Assembly (NCBI RefSeq): GCF_002262875.1
Contig: NZ_NKYE01000004.1
Span: forward strand, 62,001 to 126,000
Direction: 5' to 3'
Length of the DNA stretch: 64,000 nt
Source: Amycolatopsis antarctica
GTDB taxonomy: Bacteria > Actinomycetota > Actinomycetes > Mycobacteriales > Pseudonocardiaceae
Numbering within the stretch: the first letter of the stretch is position 1; each line of letters starts with the position of its first letter. Below the pieces are notes generated by a model that was not told the origin of the DNA, ran no database searches, and saw only the letters and a program-made list of their open reading frames with translations. Below, piece by piece: positions 27,757 to 37,745 of this stretch. The position numbers and the translations under genes were made by a program.

Positions 27757-27759
27757 GGC

Positions 27760-28959
27760 TCAGCCCTGGGTGAAGCGCAGCAGCTTGTCGTCGTCGCCCT
27801 CGGACGTGGTCACGTACAGCGCACCGTCCGGCCCGGTCCGGGCGGTGCGCAGCCTGCCGTAGGTGTCGTCGAACTCCGGCGGCAACACGACCTCGACGAC
27901 CGCGCCCGCCTCGTCGAGGCTGAACAACAGCATCTTCTGGCCCTTCAGCGCGACGACGGCCAGCTTGCCGTCGAGGGCGCCCCACTGCGGCCCGGAGAGG
28001 AACGCCGCGCCGCAGATCGCCTCGGTGATGTCCCCGGAGGTCCACTGCGCCGGCACCGCGTTGGGGAAGCGTTCCAGGTCCGTCATCGGGACGCTCTCGT
28101 CGTAGGAGTCCTCGGTACCGCCCCGGGAGGGATCCCAGCCGTAGTTCCCGCCGGGCCGGACCAGGTTGACCTCGTCGTTTACGGTCGGCCCGTGCTCGGC
28201 GAGGAAGACCTGATCGGACCCGGGCCGGATCGCGACACCCTGGATGTTGCGGTTGCCGTAGGTGTAGACGCGGCGCTCCACCGGGTTCGGCGAGGACGCG
28301 AACGGGTTGTCCGGCAGCCCCTCGCCGGTGTTCAGGTCGATCCGCAGCAGCTTGCCGCCGAGGCTGTTGCGGTCCTGCGAGATCGTCGGATCGGACGCGG
28401 TGTCCCCGGTGCCGACGAGCAGCGCGCCGTCGGGGGCGATCGTCGGGCGGCAGCCGGAGTGCCTGCCGCTGGAGTTGATCGGCAACCCGGTGAGCAGGTC
28501 GCCCGCCCGGGTGGCGCTGCGGCCGTCGGCGGCGAGCGTCCAGGTGACCAGCCGAACGTCCACCGCCTCGTCGTTCTGCTGGTGCGTCTGACAGGTGACG
28601 AACTTTCGCGACTGCTCGAAGTCGGGGTGCAGCACCATGCCCATCAGGCCGCCCTCGCCGTCGGCGAGCACGTCGGAGAAGTCGGCGGCGACCTCGGTGA
28701 CCGGGGAGCCGGGCGCGGTGCCGCCGATCAGCGCCAGCCTGCCGGGGCGCTGGGTGACCAGCACCTGGCCGTCCGGCAGGAAGCCCATGTCCCAGCCGTG
28801 TTCCAGCCCGCCCGCCACCTCCTCGACCTTCAGCGCGGCCCCGGCCGGGGCCGCGGAGGTGGTCTTCGCGCCGGTCGCGGGGTTGGCACCCCCCTCGGCG
28901 GGAGTGCAGGCGACCGTCAGCAGGGTCAGAGCGGCGAGGGCGATTCCGAACACGCGCAT
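27760..28959 (-). CDS. PQQ-type glucose/sorbosone dehydrogenase-like lipoprotein
   Basis: 399 residues. Lipobox LTVAC follows a hydrophobic signal, so it is a surface lipoprotein. The rest is a six-bladed propeller of the GSDH family: HGWDMGFLPDGQVLVTQRPGRL, GLMGMVLHPDF, SSGRHSGCRPTIAPDGALLVGTGD, SLGGKLLRIDLNTGEG, NPVERRVYTYGNRNIQGVA, and FLAEHGPTVNDEVNL. These histidine and arginine positions match Asd-like soluble dehydrogenases, although PQQ use in actinomycetes is rarely proven. The ATG 28959 start has CACACT six bases upstream and no Shine-Dalgarno. Confidence 0.87.
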   Translation of the reverse strand: MRVFGIALAALTLLTVACTPAEGGANPATGAKTTSAAPAGAALKVEEVAGGLEHGWDMGFLPDGQVLVTQRPGRLALIGGTAPGSPVTEVAADFSDVLADGEGGLMGMVLHPDFEQSRKFVTCQTHQQNDEAVDVRLVTWTLAADGRSATRAGDLLTGLPINSSGRHSGCRPTIAPDGALLVGTGDTASDPTISQDRNSLGGKLLRIDLNTGEGLPDNPFASSPNPVERRVYTYGNRNIQGVAIRPGSDQVFLAEHGPTVNDEVNLVRPGGNYGWDPSRGGTEDSYDESVPMTDLERFPNAVPAQWTSGDITEAICGAAFLSGPQWGALDGKLAVVALKGQKMLLFSLDEAGAVVEVVLPPEFDDTYGRLRTARTGPDGALYVTTSEGDDDKLLRFTQG

Positions 28960-29035
28960 GTGTCCAGTGTGTCCGTATCGGTGTGCGCTCGCCGTACGAA
29001 ACGCTCTCGGGACGTTCGTCCCGCCGCTTCGGCGG

Positions 29036-29380
29036 CTACGAGTTCCTGCCCGCGAGCGACCGTACGTAGTGGATGTAGAGCCCGGTGACGAGCGCCGCGC
29101 CAAGGCTTGTCAGGACGCCGAGACACAGCAGCCACACCACCCAGCCGTGCCCCTGGAGCTGCTCCACGGCCATCGTTCCGTAGTCCCTGGACGAGGTCTC
29201 GACACCGCGGCCGAAGGTCGTACAGACGCCGCCGGGCCGCATTTCCCTGTCGCCGCAGTACACCGGCCCCTCGCGATCAGCTTCCGGAGCCGCCCCGGAC
29301 ACCAGCGTCAGGCCGAGTACGAACACGATCCCGCCGAACGCGATCGCCAGGAAGTTGTAGTCGGGACGGTTCCTCGTCAT
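29036..29380 (-). CDS. Small membrane protein of an ESX-like cassette
   Basis: 114 residues with two membrane segments (about 11-30 and 82-106) enclosing an extracytoplasmic loop with two cysteines (VYCGDREMRPGGVC) that could form a disulphide. GGAGG lies eight bases before ATG 29380. It is the last gene of a four-gene reverse-strand cassette of WXG-like proteins. No family recognised; it may be an immunity or accessory protein, by position only. Confidence 0.65.
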   Translation of the reverse strand: MTRNRPDYNFLAIAFGGIVFVLGLTLVSGAAPEADREGPVYCGDREMRPGGVCTTFGRGVETSSRDYGTMAVEQLQGHGWVVWLLCLGVLTSLGAALVTGLYIHYVRSLAGRNS

Positions 29381-29397
29381 CGAAATACCTCCGGCCC

Positions 29398-29736
29398 CTA
29401 CCTTGGGCCCCGGCCCGGCGGCATGTGCCGGAGCGCGTCCGTCCCGCGTGCGTCGGCCGTGATGTAGTCCCGCGCGCTCGCCCGGCCGGCATCGACCAGG
29501 CTCTGGAAGGCCCGGGGCATTTCGTCGGCCGTCCGGTACGAGGCCTCGCGTGCCGGGGCGTAGTGGGTTCGGAACGACCGGGCGATCTCGTCGCCGCCGA
29601 TCCCGCCTTCGTCGGCCGCGATGCCGGCCCGGGCGTTCTGCCAGTCGTTCGCCAGTGTGGTCCCGGTGGTCTCCAGCGCCGCGAACACCGGTTCGGCGGC
29701 GTCGGGGTCGATTTCGGCGAATCCGCCGGCTGTCAT
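29398..29736 (-). CDS. WXG100/ESX-like helical protein
   Basis: 112 residues, almost wholly helical. It has a W at NDWQNARAG and a spacing resembling ESX-secreted helical hairpins, with no signal peptide. The family call rests on size, helicity and context. Its ATG overlaps the stop of the upstream WXG-like gene (ATGA at 29733-29736), so the two are coupled. Confidence 0.6.
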   Translation of the reverse strand: MTAGGFAEIDPDAAEPVFAALETTGTTLANDWQNARAGIAADEGGIGGDEIARSFRTHYAPAREASYRTADEMPRAFQSLVDAGRASARDYITADARGTDALRHMPPGRGPR

Positions 29737-30851
29737 CGGATCTCCCTCGTCTCGGTGCGGGGCGCCGAGGAACCGACGGTGTCGTATTCCTGGGCCGTTC
29801 CCGCGCGGTGGAACTGGGCCAGGGTGGTGTCCCCGGTGCCGGGGACACCGATGCCGCCCAGTTCGACGATTTTGCCGGGGTCGGAGGCGTCCCAGTTGTA
29901 CCGGTCGTAGACGTGGGTCTGGTAGGTCACCTCGACCTGCGGTGCGGCGCCTGGAGTGATGGGCGGATGCACGGTGGCCACCCCGGTCACCGAGTGATGG
30001 ACGTTGCCGATCGCCAGGTGCCAGTTCCGGTCGTGCTGCGGGGTGATGTTGAACGGCTCCTGCGTCCATTGCGAGGTGAAGGGGATCGGCCTGCCGTAGT
30101 CGTTGTCGGTGGCGGCCTGTGCGGCGACCTCCCGAAGCTGCTGGTCGAGCTGCCCTTCGATCGCGGTACCCAGTTCCGGGACGTCATGGATGATGTCGTC
30201 CGGGTTGACGTCCATCGGGGTGCCGGTGCCGTCGAAGTAGTGCGCGAGGTGTTCGGCCCCGTCCGGCGCAAACGGGTGTGCCGCCGCGGCGAGCTCGTCG
30301 TAGAGCAACTCCTGCAGTTTCTGGTCGATCGTGAACGGATCGGAGGCGAACGGGCCCGATCCGTAGTCGTGAGGAGGATGCGGTAGCGGGCCGGGCAGAT
30401 CGCTCCGCGCGGCGACCTGGGCCGCGGTCCGGGCGAGAACGTCGTTCACCTCGTCGGCCAGCCGGTGAACGATCGCGATCCGCAGCGGCAACAGGGAAGT
30501 GGTGTCGTACAACTCCTGACCGGTGGTCAGCAGGGTGCGGATCGACGTCTTCGCGTGCGTCACGGCGTCGGCCAGGTGGGTGGCCCGGCCGACGAGCTCC
30601 GTCATGCCGGACGCGGTCCCGTCCGCCTCCGCCAGCACCTCGCCTATTCGGGTGCGGTAGCCCTCACCGGCGGCATCGGGCCAGGCGGCGGCGAGCGGGG
30701 CGGGATTGAACTCGCTCGCGGCCGTGAATGCCGCCTGGCCCGCCTGCCAACCTCCGGCCAGCCGGCGTGCTGCGTCCTCATCGGTCTCCGGCCAGCCACT
30801 GCGCGGCTTGACCATGCTCCACAGGTAACCCTCTGGTTCGGCGATCGGCAT
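29733..30851 (-). CDS. WXG/ESX-like protein with unidentified C-terminal domain
   Basis: 372 residues. The first 150 are helical with the WPDAAGEGYR segment seen in actinomycete ESX substrate-like proteins. Residues about 150-245 are proline-rich and loop-like. The C-terminal 125 residues form a separate beta-rich domain with NWHLAIGNVHHSVTGVA and HVYDRYNWDASDPGK. No catalytic motif is recognised, so a toxin role is only a possibility. ATG 30851 has GGAGG nine bases upstream. It is the second gene after a YbaB-like gene in the cassette. Confidence 0.6.
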   Translation of the reverse strand: MPIAEPEGYLWSMVKPRSGWPETDEDAARRLAGGWQAGQAAFTAASEFNPAPLAAAWPDAAGEGYRTRIGEVLAEADGTASGMTELVGRATHLADAVTHAKTSIRTLLTTGQELYDTTSLLPLRIAIVHRLADEVNDVLARTAAQVAARSDLPGPLPHPPHDYGSGPFASDPFTIDQKLQELLYDELAAAAHPFAPDGAEHLAHYFDGTGTPMDVNPDDIIHDVPELGTAIEGQLDQQLREVAAQAATDNDYGRPIPFTSQWTQEPFNITPQHDRNWHLAIGNVHHSVTGVATVHPPITPGAAPQVEVTYQTHVYDRYNWDASDPGKIVELGGIGVPGTGDTTLAQFHRAGTAQEYDTVGSSAPRTETREIR

Positions 30852-30872
30852 CGTGGTGACCTCCGGACGGCT

Positions 30873-31145
30873 TCAGCGTGGTCTGATCAGGTCGGCCACG
30901 GCGGCGACCTGACGGCGAGCGTCGGCATTGGCTTCGCCGACGGCGGCGAGGATGCGCGCACCGAGGGCCCGCGTGTCGTGCTCGCGGTAGATGCGGGGAT
31001 CCAGGTCCAGCGCGAGCAACTCGCCGCGACCGTCGACGGTCGCGGTCACCAGGCCGTCGGGGCACTCCCCGCTCCCCCGGACCGCCTCGATCTTCCGGTG
31101 CGCGGCTCGAAGTTCCTCGACCACCAGATCCTCTGTGCTGTCCAC
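30873..31145 (-). CDS. YbaB/EbfC-family DNA-binding-like protein
   Basis: About 90 residues. YbaB/EbfC fold pattern: a charged first helix ([19 protein letters not shown]), then two strands ([19 protein letters not shown]) and a C-terminal helix ([27 protein letters not shown]). Such proteins are regularly found directly upstream of WXG-like genes in actinomycetes. The start is not secure: GTG 31145 or the in-frame GTG 31169, neither with a clear ribosome binding site. It lies back to back with mfd. Confidence 0.65.
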   Translation of the reverse strand: MDSTEDLVVEELRAAHRKIEAVRGSGECPDGLVTATVDGRGELLALDLDPRIYREHDTRALGARILAAVGEANADARRQVAAVADLIRPR

Positions 31146-31326
31146 GGCAACCAGTGTCGAGTTCGGCACCCGCCGGGCGGGCTCGTGCGTCCGCTTCCGG
31201 TCACCCGGGTCCGGCGCTGGTCGGCGGGCGGGGCAGGCGCGCCGGGACGTACGCTGGGGTGGAGAGCCCGCTGCCCGTTCTCGTCCCGGGCAGGGGTGTG
31301 CCCGCATGCGTGAGGGGAACATTCCG

Positions 31327-34300
31327 GTGACCGACGCCGAAGGTGTCCGCAAGGCTCCGCTGTCCGGACTGCTGTCCGTGATCCTGACCGATCCCGCCTT
31401 GAGCGTGGTGCGTGAACGTGCCGGGGCACCACTGCTCGACCTGCAGGGACCGAGCGCCGCCCGGCAACTCGTCGTGGCCACGCTCGCCGCGGAGGGCGGC
31501 GCCGGACGTCCGGTGCTGGCCGTGACGGCCACCGGCCGCGAGTCCGACGAGCTGGCAGCCGCGCTGCGCGACCTGCTCGGCGAGGACGCGGTCGCCGACT
31601 TCCCGTCCTGGGAGACGCTTCCGCACGAGCGGCTGTCCCCACGGGCCGACACGGTCGGCAGGCGGATGCAGGTGCTGCACCGGCTGCACACCCCGGACCT
31701 CGGCGGCCTGCGCGTCGTGGTGTCCACGGTGCGCAGCCTGATCCAGCCGATGGCACCGGGACTGGGTGCGCTGGCGCCGGTCGAGCTGCGCGTGGGCGTG
31801 GAGAACCAGTTCGAGTCGGTGCTGGAACGCCTCGTCGAACTCGCCTACACCCGCGTCGACATGGTGGAGAAGCGCGGCGAGTTCGCCGTCCGCGGCGGCA
31901 TCCTGGACGTCTTCGGTCCCACCGACGAACACCCGCACCGGATCGAGTTCTGGGGCGACGAGGTCAGCGAGATCCGCACCTTCGCGGTGTCCGACCAGCG
32001 GTCCCTGCCCGGCGAGATCGACGCCGTCACCGCGCCGCCCTGCCGGGAGCTGTTGCTGACCGCCGACGTCCGGCAGCGGGCCGCGGAGCTGGCCAAGGCG
32101 CACGAGGCGGACGCCCAGCTCGCCGAGATGCTCACCAAGCTCTCCGACGGAATCCCTTGCGAGGGAATGGAAGCGCTCATCCCGGTGCTGTGCGCGGGCG
32201 AGCTGGAACTGCTCACCGACGCGATGCCCGAGGGTGCCTGCGTGCTGCTCGCCGACCCGGAGAAGATCCGGGCCCGCGCGGCCGACCTGGTGCGGACCGG
32301 ACAGGAGTTCCTGGAAGCGTCCTGGACCGTCGCGGCGACCGGTGGCAGCGCGCCGATCGACCTCGGCGCCTCCGCCTACCGGGGCCTGGCCGAGATCGCC
32401 GACCACGCGAGCGGCAGCGGCCGTTCCTGGTGGACGCTCTCGCAGCTCACCGCCGACCGCGAGGACGTGCTGCCGATCGCCGTGGAGGCCGCGCCCGGCT
32501 ATCGCGGCGAGTTCGACCGCGCCACCGCCGAGCTGCGCGCGCACACCGCCGCCGGTGGCGCCGCCGTGATCGTCGTCGCCGGGCACGGCACCGCCGCCCG
32601 CGCGGTGGAGCAGCTCTCCGCCGCGGACGTACCCGCGACCCTGGCGGCCGACGGACTCACCGAGCCGCCCGTCGCCGGCCTGGTCACCGTCACCTGCGGT
32701 GGCATCTCCGACGGTTTCGTCTCGTCCGCCCGTCTTTCGCCACCGCCCTCAACGGTGTCGCGCGGCGACGCTGATCAGGACGCGCAGGCGCTGGTCGTAC
32801 TGTCCGAATCGGACCTCACCGGCCGTGGCGCGAACACCGGACGGTCCACAAAGGACCTGAACACCAAGATGCCGTCCCGGCGGCGAAACGCGGTCGACCC
32901 GATCGCGCTGAAGTCCGGCGACTACGTGGTGCACGACCAGCACGGCATCGGCCGCTTCGTGGAGATGGTGCAGCGCACGGTCGGTGGCGCGACCCGCGAG
33001 TACCTGCTGCTCGAGTACGCGTCCTCCAAGCGCGGCCACCCCGGCGACCGGCTGTTCGTGCCCACCGACCAGCTCGACGAGGTCTCCCGGTACGTCGGCG
33101 GCGAGTTGCCCACACTGAACAAGCTGGGCGGTTCGGACTGGAAGAACACCAAGGCGAAGGCCAAGAAGGCGGTCAAGGAGATCGCCGCCGAACTGGTGCA
33201 GTTGTACGCTGCCCGGCAGGCCGCGCCCGGGTACGCCTTCGGCGCGGACACGCCGTGGCAGAACGAACTCGAGGACGCGTTCCCCTTCGTCGAGACCAAC
33301 GACCAGCTCGCCGCGATCGACGAGGTCAAGACCGACATGCAGCGCGGCGTGCCGATGGACCGGGTCATCTGTGGCGATGTCGGTTACGGCAAGACCGAGA
33401 TCGCGGTGCGCGCGGCGTTCAAGGCGGTGCAGGACGGCAAGCAGGTCGTGGTCCTCGTCCCGACGACCCTGCTCGCGCAGCAGCACCTGTCGACGTTCAT
33501 CGAGCGGATGCAGTCGTTCCCGGTGACCATCAAGGGCCTGTCCCGCTTCTCCGACAAGTCCGAAGTGGACGCCACGTTCACCGGTCTCGCCGAGGGCGAG
33601 GTGGACATCGTCATCGGCACGCATCGCCTGCTGCAGACCGGAATCCGGTACAAGGACCTCGGTCTGGTGATCGTCGACGAGGAGCAGCGCTTCGGTGTCG
33701 AGCACAAGGAGCACATCAAGTCGCTGCGGACGCACGTCGACGTGCTGACCATGTCGGCGACCCCGATCCCGCGGACACTGGAGATGTCGCTGGCCGGGAT
33801 CCGTGAGATGTCCACGATCCTCACCCCGCCGGAGGACCGGCACCCGATCCTCACCTACGTCGGCGGCTACGACGACAAACAGGTGGGCGCCGCGATCCGC
33901 CGGGAGCTGTTGCGTGACGGACAGGTGTTCTACGTCCACAACCGGGTCTCCTCGATCGAGAAGGCGGCCAAACGGCTGCGCGAGCTGGTGCCGGAGGCGC
34001 GGGTGGTGACCGCGCACGGCCAGATGAACGAGGACAAGCTCGAGAAGATCATCGAAGGCTTCTGGGAGAACGAGTTCGACGTACTCGTGTGCACCACGAT
34101 CGTCGAGACGGGACTGGACATCTCCAACGCCAACACGCTCATCGTCGAACGTGGCGACCTGCTCGGGCTCGCGCAACTGCACCAGCTCCGTGGCCGGGTC
34201 GGCCGTGGCCGCGACCGTGGTTACGCGTATTTCCTGTACCCCTCGGAGGTTCCGCTCACCGAGACCGCGCACGACCGGCTCGCGACGATCGCGCAGAACA

Positions 34301-34974
34301 CCGAACTCGGTGCGGGCATGGCCGTGGCGATGAAGGACCTGGAGATCCGCGGCGCGGGCAACATCCTCGGCGCCGAGCAGTCCGGGCACATCGCCGGCGT
34401 CGGGTTCGACCTGTACGTGCGCCTCGTCGGTGAGGCCGTGGACGACTTCCGCCGCGAGGCCGGTGCTGGGCCCGCGCTGGAGGAGCAGCAGGCGGACGTG
34501 CGCGTCGATCTTCCGGTGGACGCCCACATTCCGCACGACTACGTCCCGGGTGAACGGCTGCGGCTGGAGGCGTACCGCAAGATCGCCTCCGCGCACGGGG
34601 ACGAGGCGCTCGACGCCGTGCGGGACGAACTGGTCGACCGGTACGGCCAGCCGCCGGCTCCGGTACGCAGGCTGCTGGCCGTCGCGTCGTTCCGGCAGGC
34701 GTGCCGCGCGGCGGGTGTCACCGAGGTGTCGGCGCAGGGCAACACGATCCGGTTCGCGCCGATGGACCTCGCCGACTCGCAGCTCGTCCGGCTGAAGCGC
34801 CTGTACCCCAAGGCGATGTACAAGGCGGTCACCAGCACGGTGTCGCAGCCGCTGCCGACCGAGGGGGCCGCCGGTGGCCGTATGGGAGCCCCGCAGTTGC
34901 GCGACGAGGAACTGCTCGACTGGGCGCGCAAGTTCCTCAAGGACGTGACGAAGGCTCCGGCCCCGGTCGCGTAA
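31327..34974 (+). CDS. mfd: Transcription-repair coupling factor
   Basis: 1215 residues. In order: UvrB-homology domains ([19 protein letters not shown]), the CarD-like RNA polymerase-interaction domain ([17 protein letters not shown], about residue 530), a superfamily-2 translocase (Walker [22 protein letters not shown] box [41 protein letters not shown]), and the C-terminal TRCF domain. It removes stalled RNA polymerase and recruits UvrA. GTG 31327 has GAGGGG nine bases upstream; ATG 31306 is an alternative. Palindrome cluster C starts six bases after its stop. Confidence 0.97.
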   Translation: MTDAEGVRKAPLSGLLSVILTDPALSVVRERAGAPLLDLQGPSAARQLVVATLAAEGGAGRPVLAVTATGRESDELAAALRDLLGEDAVADFPSWETLPHERLSPRADTVGRRMQVLHRLHTPDLGGLRVVVSTVRSLIQPMAPGLGALAPVELRVGVENQFESVLERLVELAYTRVDMVEKRGEFAVRGGILDVFGPTDEHPHRIEFWGDEVSEIRTFAVSDQRSLPGEIDAVTAPPCRELLLTADVRQRAAELAKAHEADAQLAEMLTKLSDGIPCEGMEALIPVLCAGELELLTDAMPEGACVLLADPEKIRARAADLVRTGQEFLEASWTVAATGGSAPIDLGASAYRGLAEIADHASGSGRSWWTLSQLTADREDVLPIAVEAAPGYRGEFDRATAELRAHTAAGGAAVIVVAGHGTAARAVEQLSAADVPATLAADGLTEPPVAGLVTVTCGGISDGFVSSARLSPPPSTVSRGDADQDAQALVVLSESDLTGRGANTGRSTKDLNTKMPSRRRNAVDPIALKSGDYVVHDQHGIGRFVEMVQRTVGGATREYLLLEYASSKRGHPGDRLFVPTDQLDEVSRYVGGELPTLNKLGGSDWKNTKAKAKKAVKEIAAELVQLYAARQAAPGYAFGADTPWQNELEDAFPFVETNDQLAAIDEVKTDMQRGVPMDRVICGDVGYGKTEIAVRAAFKAVQDGKQVVVLVPTTLLAQQHLSTFIERMQSFPVTIKGLSRFSDKSEVDATFTGLAEGEVDIVIGTHRLLQTGIRYKDLGLVIVDEEQRFGVEHKEHIKSLRTHVDVLTMSATPIPRTLEMSLAGIREMSTILTPPEDRHPILTYVGGYDDKQVGAAIRRELLRDGQVFYVHNRVSSIEKAAKRLRELVPEARVVTAHGQMNEDKLEKIIEGFWENEFDVLVCTTIVETGLDISNANTLIVERGDLLGLAQLHQLRGRVGRGRDRGYAYFLYPSEVPLTETAHDRLATIAQNTELGAGMAVAMKDLEIRGAGNILGAEQSGHIAGVGFDLYVRLVGEAVDDFRREAGAGPALEEQQADVRVDLPVDAHIPHDYVPGERLRLEAYRKIASAHGDEALDAVRDELVDRYGQPPAPVRRLLAVASFRQACRAAGVTEVSAQGNTIRFAPMDLADSQLVRLKRLYPKAMYKAVTSTVSQPLPTEGAAGGRMGAPQLRDEELLDWARKFLKDVTKAPAPVA

Positions 34975-34980
34975 CCCCGC

Positions 34981-35068
34981 CGCGATTCGTCGACGTGTCG
35001 CGCCGGCTCGGATCGCAATTCGTCGACGTATTGCGGTGGCGGTGAGCGCAATTCGTCGACGTATTGCG
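34981..35068. repeat. Palindrome cluster C (three units, 33-bp period)
   Basis: Units at 34981-35002, 35014-35035 and 35047-35068, spacers of 11 bases. The first is degenerate (CGCGATTCGTC and GACGTGTCGCG); the second and third are identical. Directly downstream of mfd and about 100 bases before the XRE gene. Confidence 0.95.
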
Positions 35069-35152
35069 CGGGAGTGGTGTTGCGGCGGCGCAACAGCGAC
35101 TCCGCATGGATGAACCGGCTGTGTCGCTCACCCGTGCGGCGCGGCGTCGCCC

Positions 35153-35158
35153 TAGGTT
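35153..35158 (+). promoter_or_regulatory. Leaderless -10 for XRE/DUF5753 gene
   Basis: TAGGTT, six bases, then ATG 35165. Confidence 0.45.
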
Positions 35159-35164
35159 GCTCGC

Positions 35165-36073
35165 ATGGGCAGGAATCCCGGGTGGGAACCGACGGCGCGG
35201 GCGCGCGAACTGGGCGGCGAGCTCCGGCAGGCGCGGGAACGTGCCGAGCTGACGATGCGCGACCTGTCGCGCCAGCTCGGCTGGTCGCCGAGCAAGACCT
35301 CGCGGATCGAGTGCGGTCTCCGCGGCGTGGCGGAGATGGACGTCGTGCTCTACCTGGCGAACTGCGGAGTCGTCCGCGACGAACTCGAACGCCTCCTCGA
35401 CCTCGCCCGCGAACCGGACGGCGGGCACTGGCTGCGTTCACACGGTGAGCGACTGCCGGACGAACTGCGTTCGCTGGTCGTGCTGGAGAGCACCGCACAC
35501 ACGATCACCGCCTTCGAACACATGTTGGTGCCCGGGATGCTGCAGACCGAGGAGTACGCCCGCGAGGTCTTCCGGCTCGCCGAGCGGTTCCCCCCGGACG
35601 CGGTAGAACGCTTGGTGCGCGCCAGGATGGCGCGGCAGAGCCTGCTGCACCGCCGGACGCCCGCGGCGTTCACCTTCTACCTGCACGAGAACGCGCTGCG
35701 TTCCATGGTCGGCGGGCCCGAGGTGATGCACGAGCAGGTCATGAAGCTGCTGCTGGCGTGTTCCTGGCCGAACTCGACGATCCGCGTGGTGCCACGGGCG
35801 GCGGGTGCGGCCGGCACCTTCGAGGGCCCGTTCTGGTTCATCGAGTGCGCGGAGCACCCTCCGGTCGTCTACGTGCAGAACGTGACGGCCAGCGTGTTCC
35901 TGGACGGCGCCGAGCATCTCGACGTCTACCGGCGGATCGTCGCGAAGCTCGCCAGGGTCGCCCTCGATGCGGGACAATCCCGGTCGTGGCTTGCCCGCCT
36001 GGCAGGCCGACACGACGTACCGAGGAGCCAGTCCGATGTGCCACCGAGTCCTCCCGGAACGACGCTGGCGTAA
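35165..36073 (+). CDS. XRE-family regulator with DUF5753 domain
   Basis: 302 residues. The N-terminal Cro/C1 helix-turn-helix (LGGELRQARERAELTMRDLSRQLGWSPSKTSRIECG, shown by residues 17-52) is followed by a DUF5753 ligand-like domain (HMLVPGMLQTEEYAREVF, HRRTPAAFTFYLHENALR, FIECAEHPPVVYVQNVTASVFLDG). This is the WhiJ-type regulator of streptomycetes and relatives. It overlaps a DUF397 gene at its 3' end, the standard regulator/antagonist pair. Confidence 0.9.
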   Translation: MGRNPGWEPTARARELGGELRQARERAELTMRDLSRQLGWSPSKTSRIECGLRGVAEMDVVLYLANCGVVRDELERLLDLAREPDGGHWLRSHGERLPDELRSLVVLESTAHTITAFEHMLVPGMLQTEEYAREVFRLAERFPPDAVERLVRARMARQSLLHRRTPAAFTFYLHENALRSMVGGPEVMHEQVMKLLLACSWPNSTIRVVPRAAGAAGTFEGPFWFIECAEHPPVVYVQNVTASVFLDGAEHLDVYRRIVAKLARVALDAGQSRSWLARLAGRHDVPRSQSDVPPSPPGTTLA

Positions 36074-36224
36074 GAGCAGCTACAGCAACGGCGGTACCGG
36101 CGAATGCGTCGAGGTCGCGGTCGCCGCGCTGAACGTCGCCGTCCGTGACTCGAAGGCCCCCGCCGCAGGGGTCGAAGTCGGGCACGCGTCCTGGCGAGCG
36201 TTCCTGGCCGTCGTCACCGCCTGA
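36036..36224 (+). CDS. DUF397 protein
   Basis: 62 residues with the DUF397 signature WRKSSYSNGGTGECVEVAV, then VAVRDSK and WRAFLAVV. ATG 36036 has CGAGGAG nine bases upstream and lies inside the 3' end of the XRE gene (38-base overlap, different frame). DUF397 proteins act with their neighbouring XRE regulators in development or antibiotic control. A degenerate palindrome begins immediately after its stop. Confidence 0.88.
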   Translation: MCHRVLPERRWRKSSYSNGGTGECVEVAVAALNVAVRDSKAPAAGVEVGHASWRAFLAVVTA

Positions 36225-36246
36225 GCCGATTCGCCGACGTATCGCG
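36225..36246. repeat. Degenerate single copy of the GTCGAC-centred palindrome
   Basis: The 22 bases at 36225-36246 match the family at most positions (centre GCCGAC; arms GCCGATTCGCC and GACGTATCGCG), closest to unit C1. It starts on the base after the DUF397 stop codon. Confidence 0.65.
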
Positions 36247-36287
36247 GGCGAGTGGCGGCGGTACGCCGCATCCACGTCCTTGTGCCG

Positions 36288-36695
36288 TCACGCCGTGGCG
36301 CGGCGGATGCCGGTGTACTCCAGCGCGGCGAACGTCAGCACCCACGCCGCGCCGAGAACGACCACGCCGACGCCCAGGGCGGTCAGCGGCAGTACCCCGG
36401 CGAACGCGACGGGCAGCAGCGCCACACCGAGCGCCGCGTTGGCGGCGACGGCCACCCGGGCGTACCGCGCCGGGATCACCGGGCAGCCGGAGATGAGGCC
36501 GAGCGCGATGGCACCGCCCAGCATCGCGATCCCGATCGGCACGAACCAGCTCGCCGGCAGGCCGAGCGGCCCGGGTAGCCATGGCCCGGCGACCAGCATC
36601 AGCACGCCGAACGCGGCGGTACCCCAGCCGTCGATCCGGAGGCTGACCCGCAACAGGTCACCCTTGCGCCCCACCTCGGCGGTCACTGTGCTCAT
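36288..36695 (-). CDS. Small integral membrane protein
   Basis: 135 residues with four hydrophobic segments (about 24-42, 48-68, 80-102, 105-125), short loops and a basic N-terminus. It resembles unassigned actinobacterial four-helix proteins. The start is ATG 36695 with AAGGGG upstream. Divergent from the XRE gene at 36823, which may regulate it. No function assigned. Confidence 0.7.
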   Translation of the reverse strand: MSTVTAEVGRKGDLLRVSLRIDGWGTAAFGVLMLVAGPWLPGPLGLPASWFVPIGIAMLGGAIALGLISGCPVIPARYARVAVAANAALGVALLPVAFAGVLPLTALGVGVVVLGAAWVLTFAALEYTGIRRATA

Positions 36696-36809
36696 GGCAT
36701 CCCCTTCTCCGGTCCGGACGCCGAACCGCCCGGTCCCGACGACAGTGGCCGAGGCGGCGCGGCGGTTCAATGACCTGCGAGGTCATGGCCGCGCTGACCA
36801 CCGTCCCGA

Positions 36810-36815
36810 TACGTT
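36810..36815 (+). promoter_or_regulatory. Leaderless -10 for the XRE gene at 36823
   Basis: TACGTT, seven bases, then ATG 36823. Confidence 0.4.
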
Positions 36816-36822
36816 GAGGGCC

Positions 36823-37641
36823 ATGAGTGCGGCCGGGCAGAGCAGAGTGGGGCAACTACTGCGGGAGTGGCGGCAGCGGCGCAGGCTCAGCCAGTTCGAC
36901 CTCGCGCTGCGGACGGACACGTCCGCGCGGCACGTCTCCCGCGTCGAGACCGGACGCGCGCAGCCGAGCCGGGAAATGGTGCTGCGGCTGTCGAACTCGC
37001 TGGACATCCCGCTGCGCGAGCGCAACACGCTGCTGCTCGCCGCCGGGTTCTCCCCGGAGTATCGGGAGAGCAGCCTCGACGACGCGGGCATGGCGTCGAT
37101 CCGCTCGGCCCTCGACACGATGCTCGCGGCCCACGAGCCCTACCCGGCGGTCGTGGTCGACCGGTACTGGAACCTGGTCGCGGGCAACGCCGCCATGCCG
37201 CTCCTGACCGGCGGTATCCCGCCCCACCTGTTCGCACCCCGGCCGAACGTGTTCCGTCTCGTCCTGCATCCCGAAGGGCTGGCCCCGCGGCTGGCCAACC
37301 CGCGCCAGGTCCGCTCCTACTTCCTGGAACGCCTGCTGCACCAGGTCAACGCGACCGGGGACGCCGAACTCCGGGCGCTGTACGAGGAGGTGCGCGGTTT
37401 TCCCGTAGCACCGGACGAGGGCGCGGGGGAGGACGGGGACGGGTGCCCGGCGGGGCCGATCCAGGTGCCGCTGCGCGTGCGCACCCCGATGGGTGTGCTG
37501 TCCATGTTCGGCACGATGGCGACGTTCGGCGCCCCGGCCGACGTGACCCTGTCGGAGCTGGCCATCGAACTCTTCTACCCGCTGGACGAGTTCACCGCGG
37601 ATGCCCTGCGGGCGTTCGCCTCCCGCGTACCGGTTCCCTGA
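36823..37641 (+). CDS. XRE-family regulator with MmyB-like ligand domain
   Basis: 272 residues. HTH in residues about 8-62 (LREWRQRRRLSQFDLAL, RHVSRVETGRAQPSREMVLRL), then an MmyB/MLTR-type domain (PAVVVDRYWNLVAGNAAM, NVFRLVLHPEGL, PLDEFTADALRAF). MmyB-like domains bind small hydrophobic molecules, often fatty acids. Its divergent neighbour encodes a small membrane protein that is the obvious candidate target. Confidence 0.88.
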   Translation: MSAAGQSRVGQLLREWRQRRRLSQFDLALRTDTSARHVSRVETGRAQPSREMVLRLSNSLDIPLRERNTLLLAAGFSPEYRESSLDDAGMASIRSALDTMLAAHEPYPAVVVDRYWNLVAGNAAMPLLTGGIPPHLFAPRPNVFRLVLHPEGLAPRLANPRQVRSYFLERLLHQVNATGDAELRALYEEVRGFPVAPDEGAGEDGDGCPAGPIQVPLRVRTPMGVLSMFGTMATFGAPADVTLSELAIELFYPLDEFTADALRAFASRVPVP

Positions 37642-37745
37642 CGGCCGAGCCGTCGTCCGTTTGCCGTAGTGGCTCGGTGACCGCCCGTCGTACGTCCACG
37701 GTCTTGCCGGCGGGTCACGATGGCTGTGAGAGGGTACGTCCTGTG

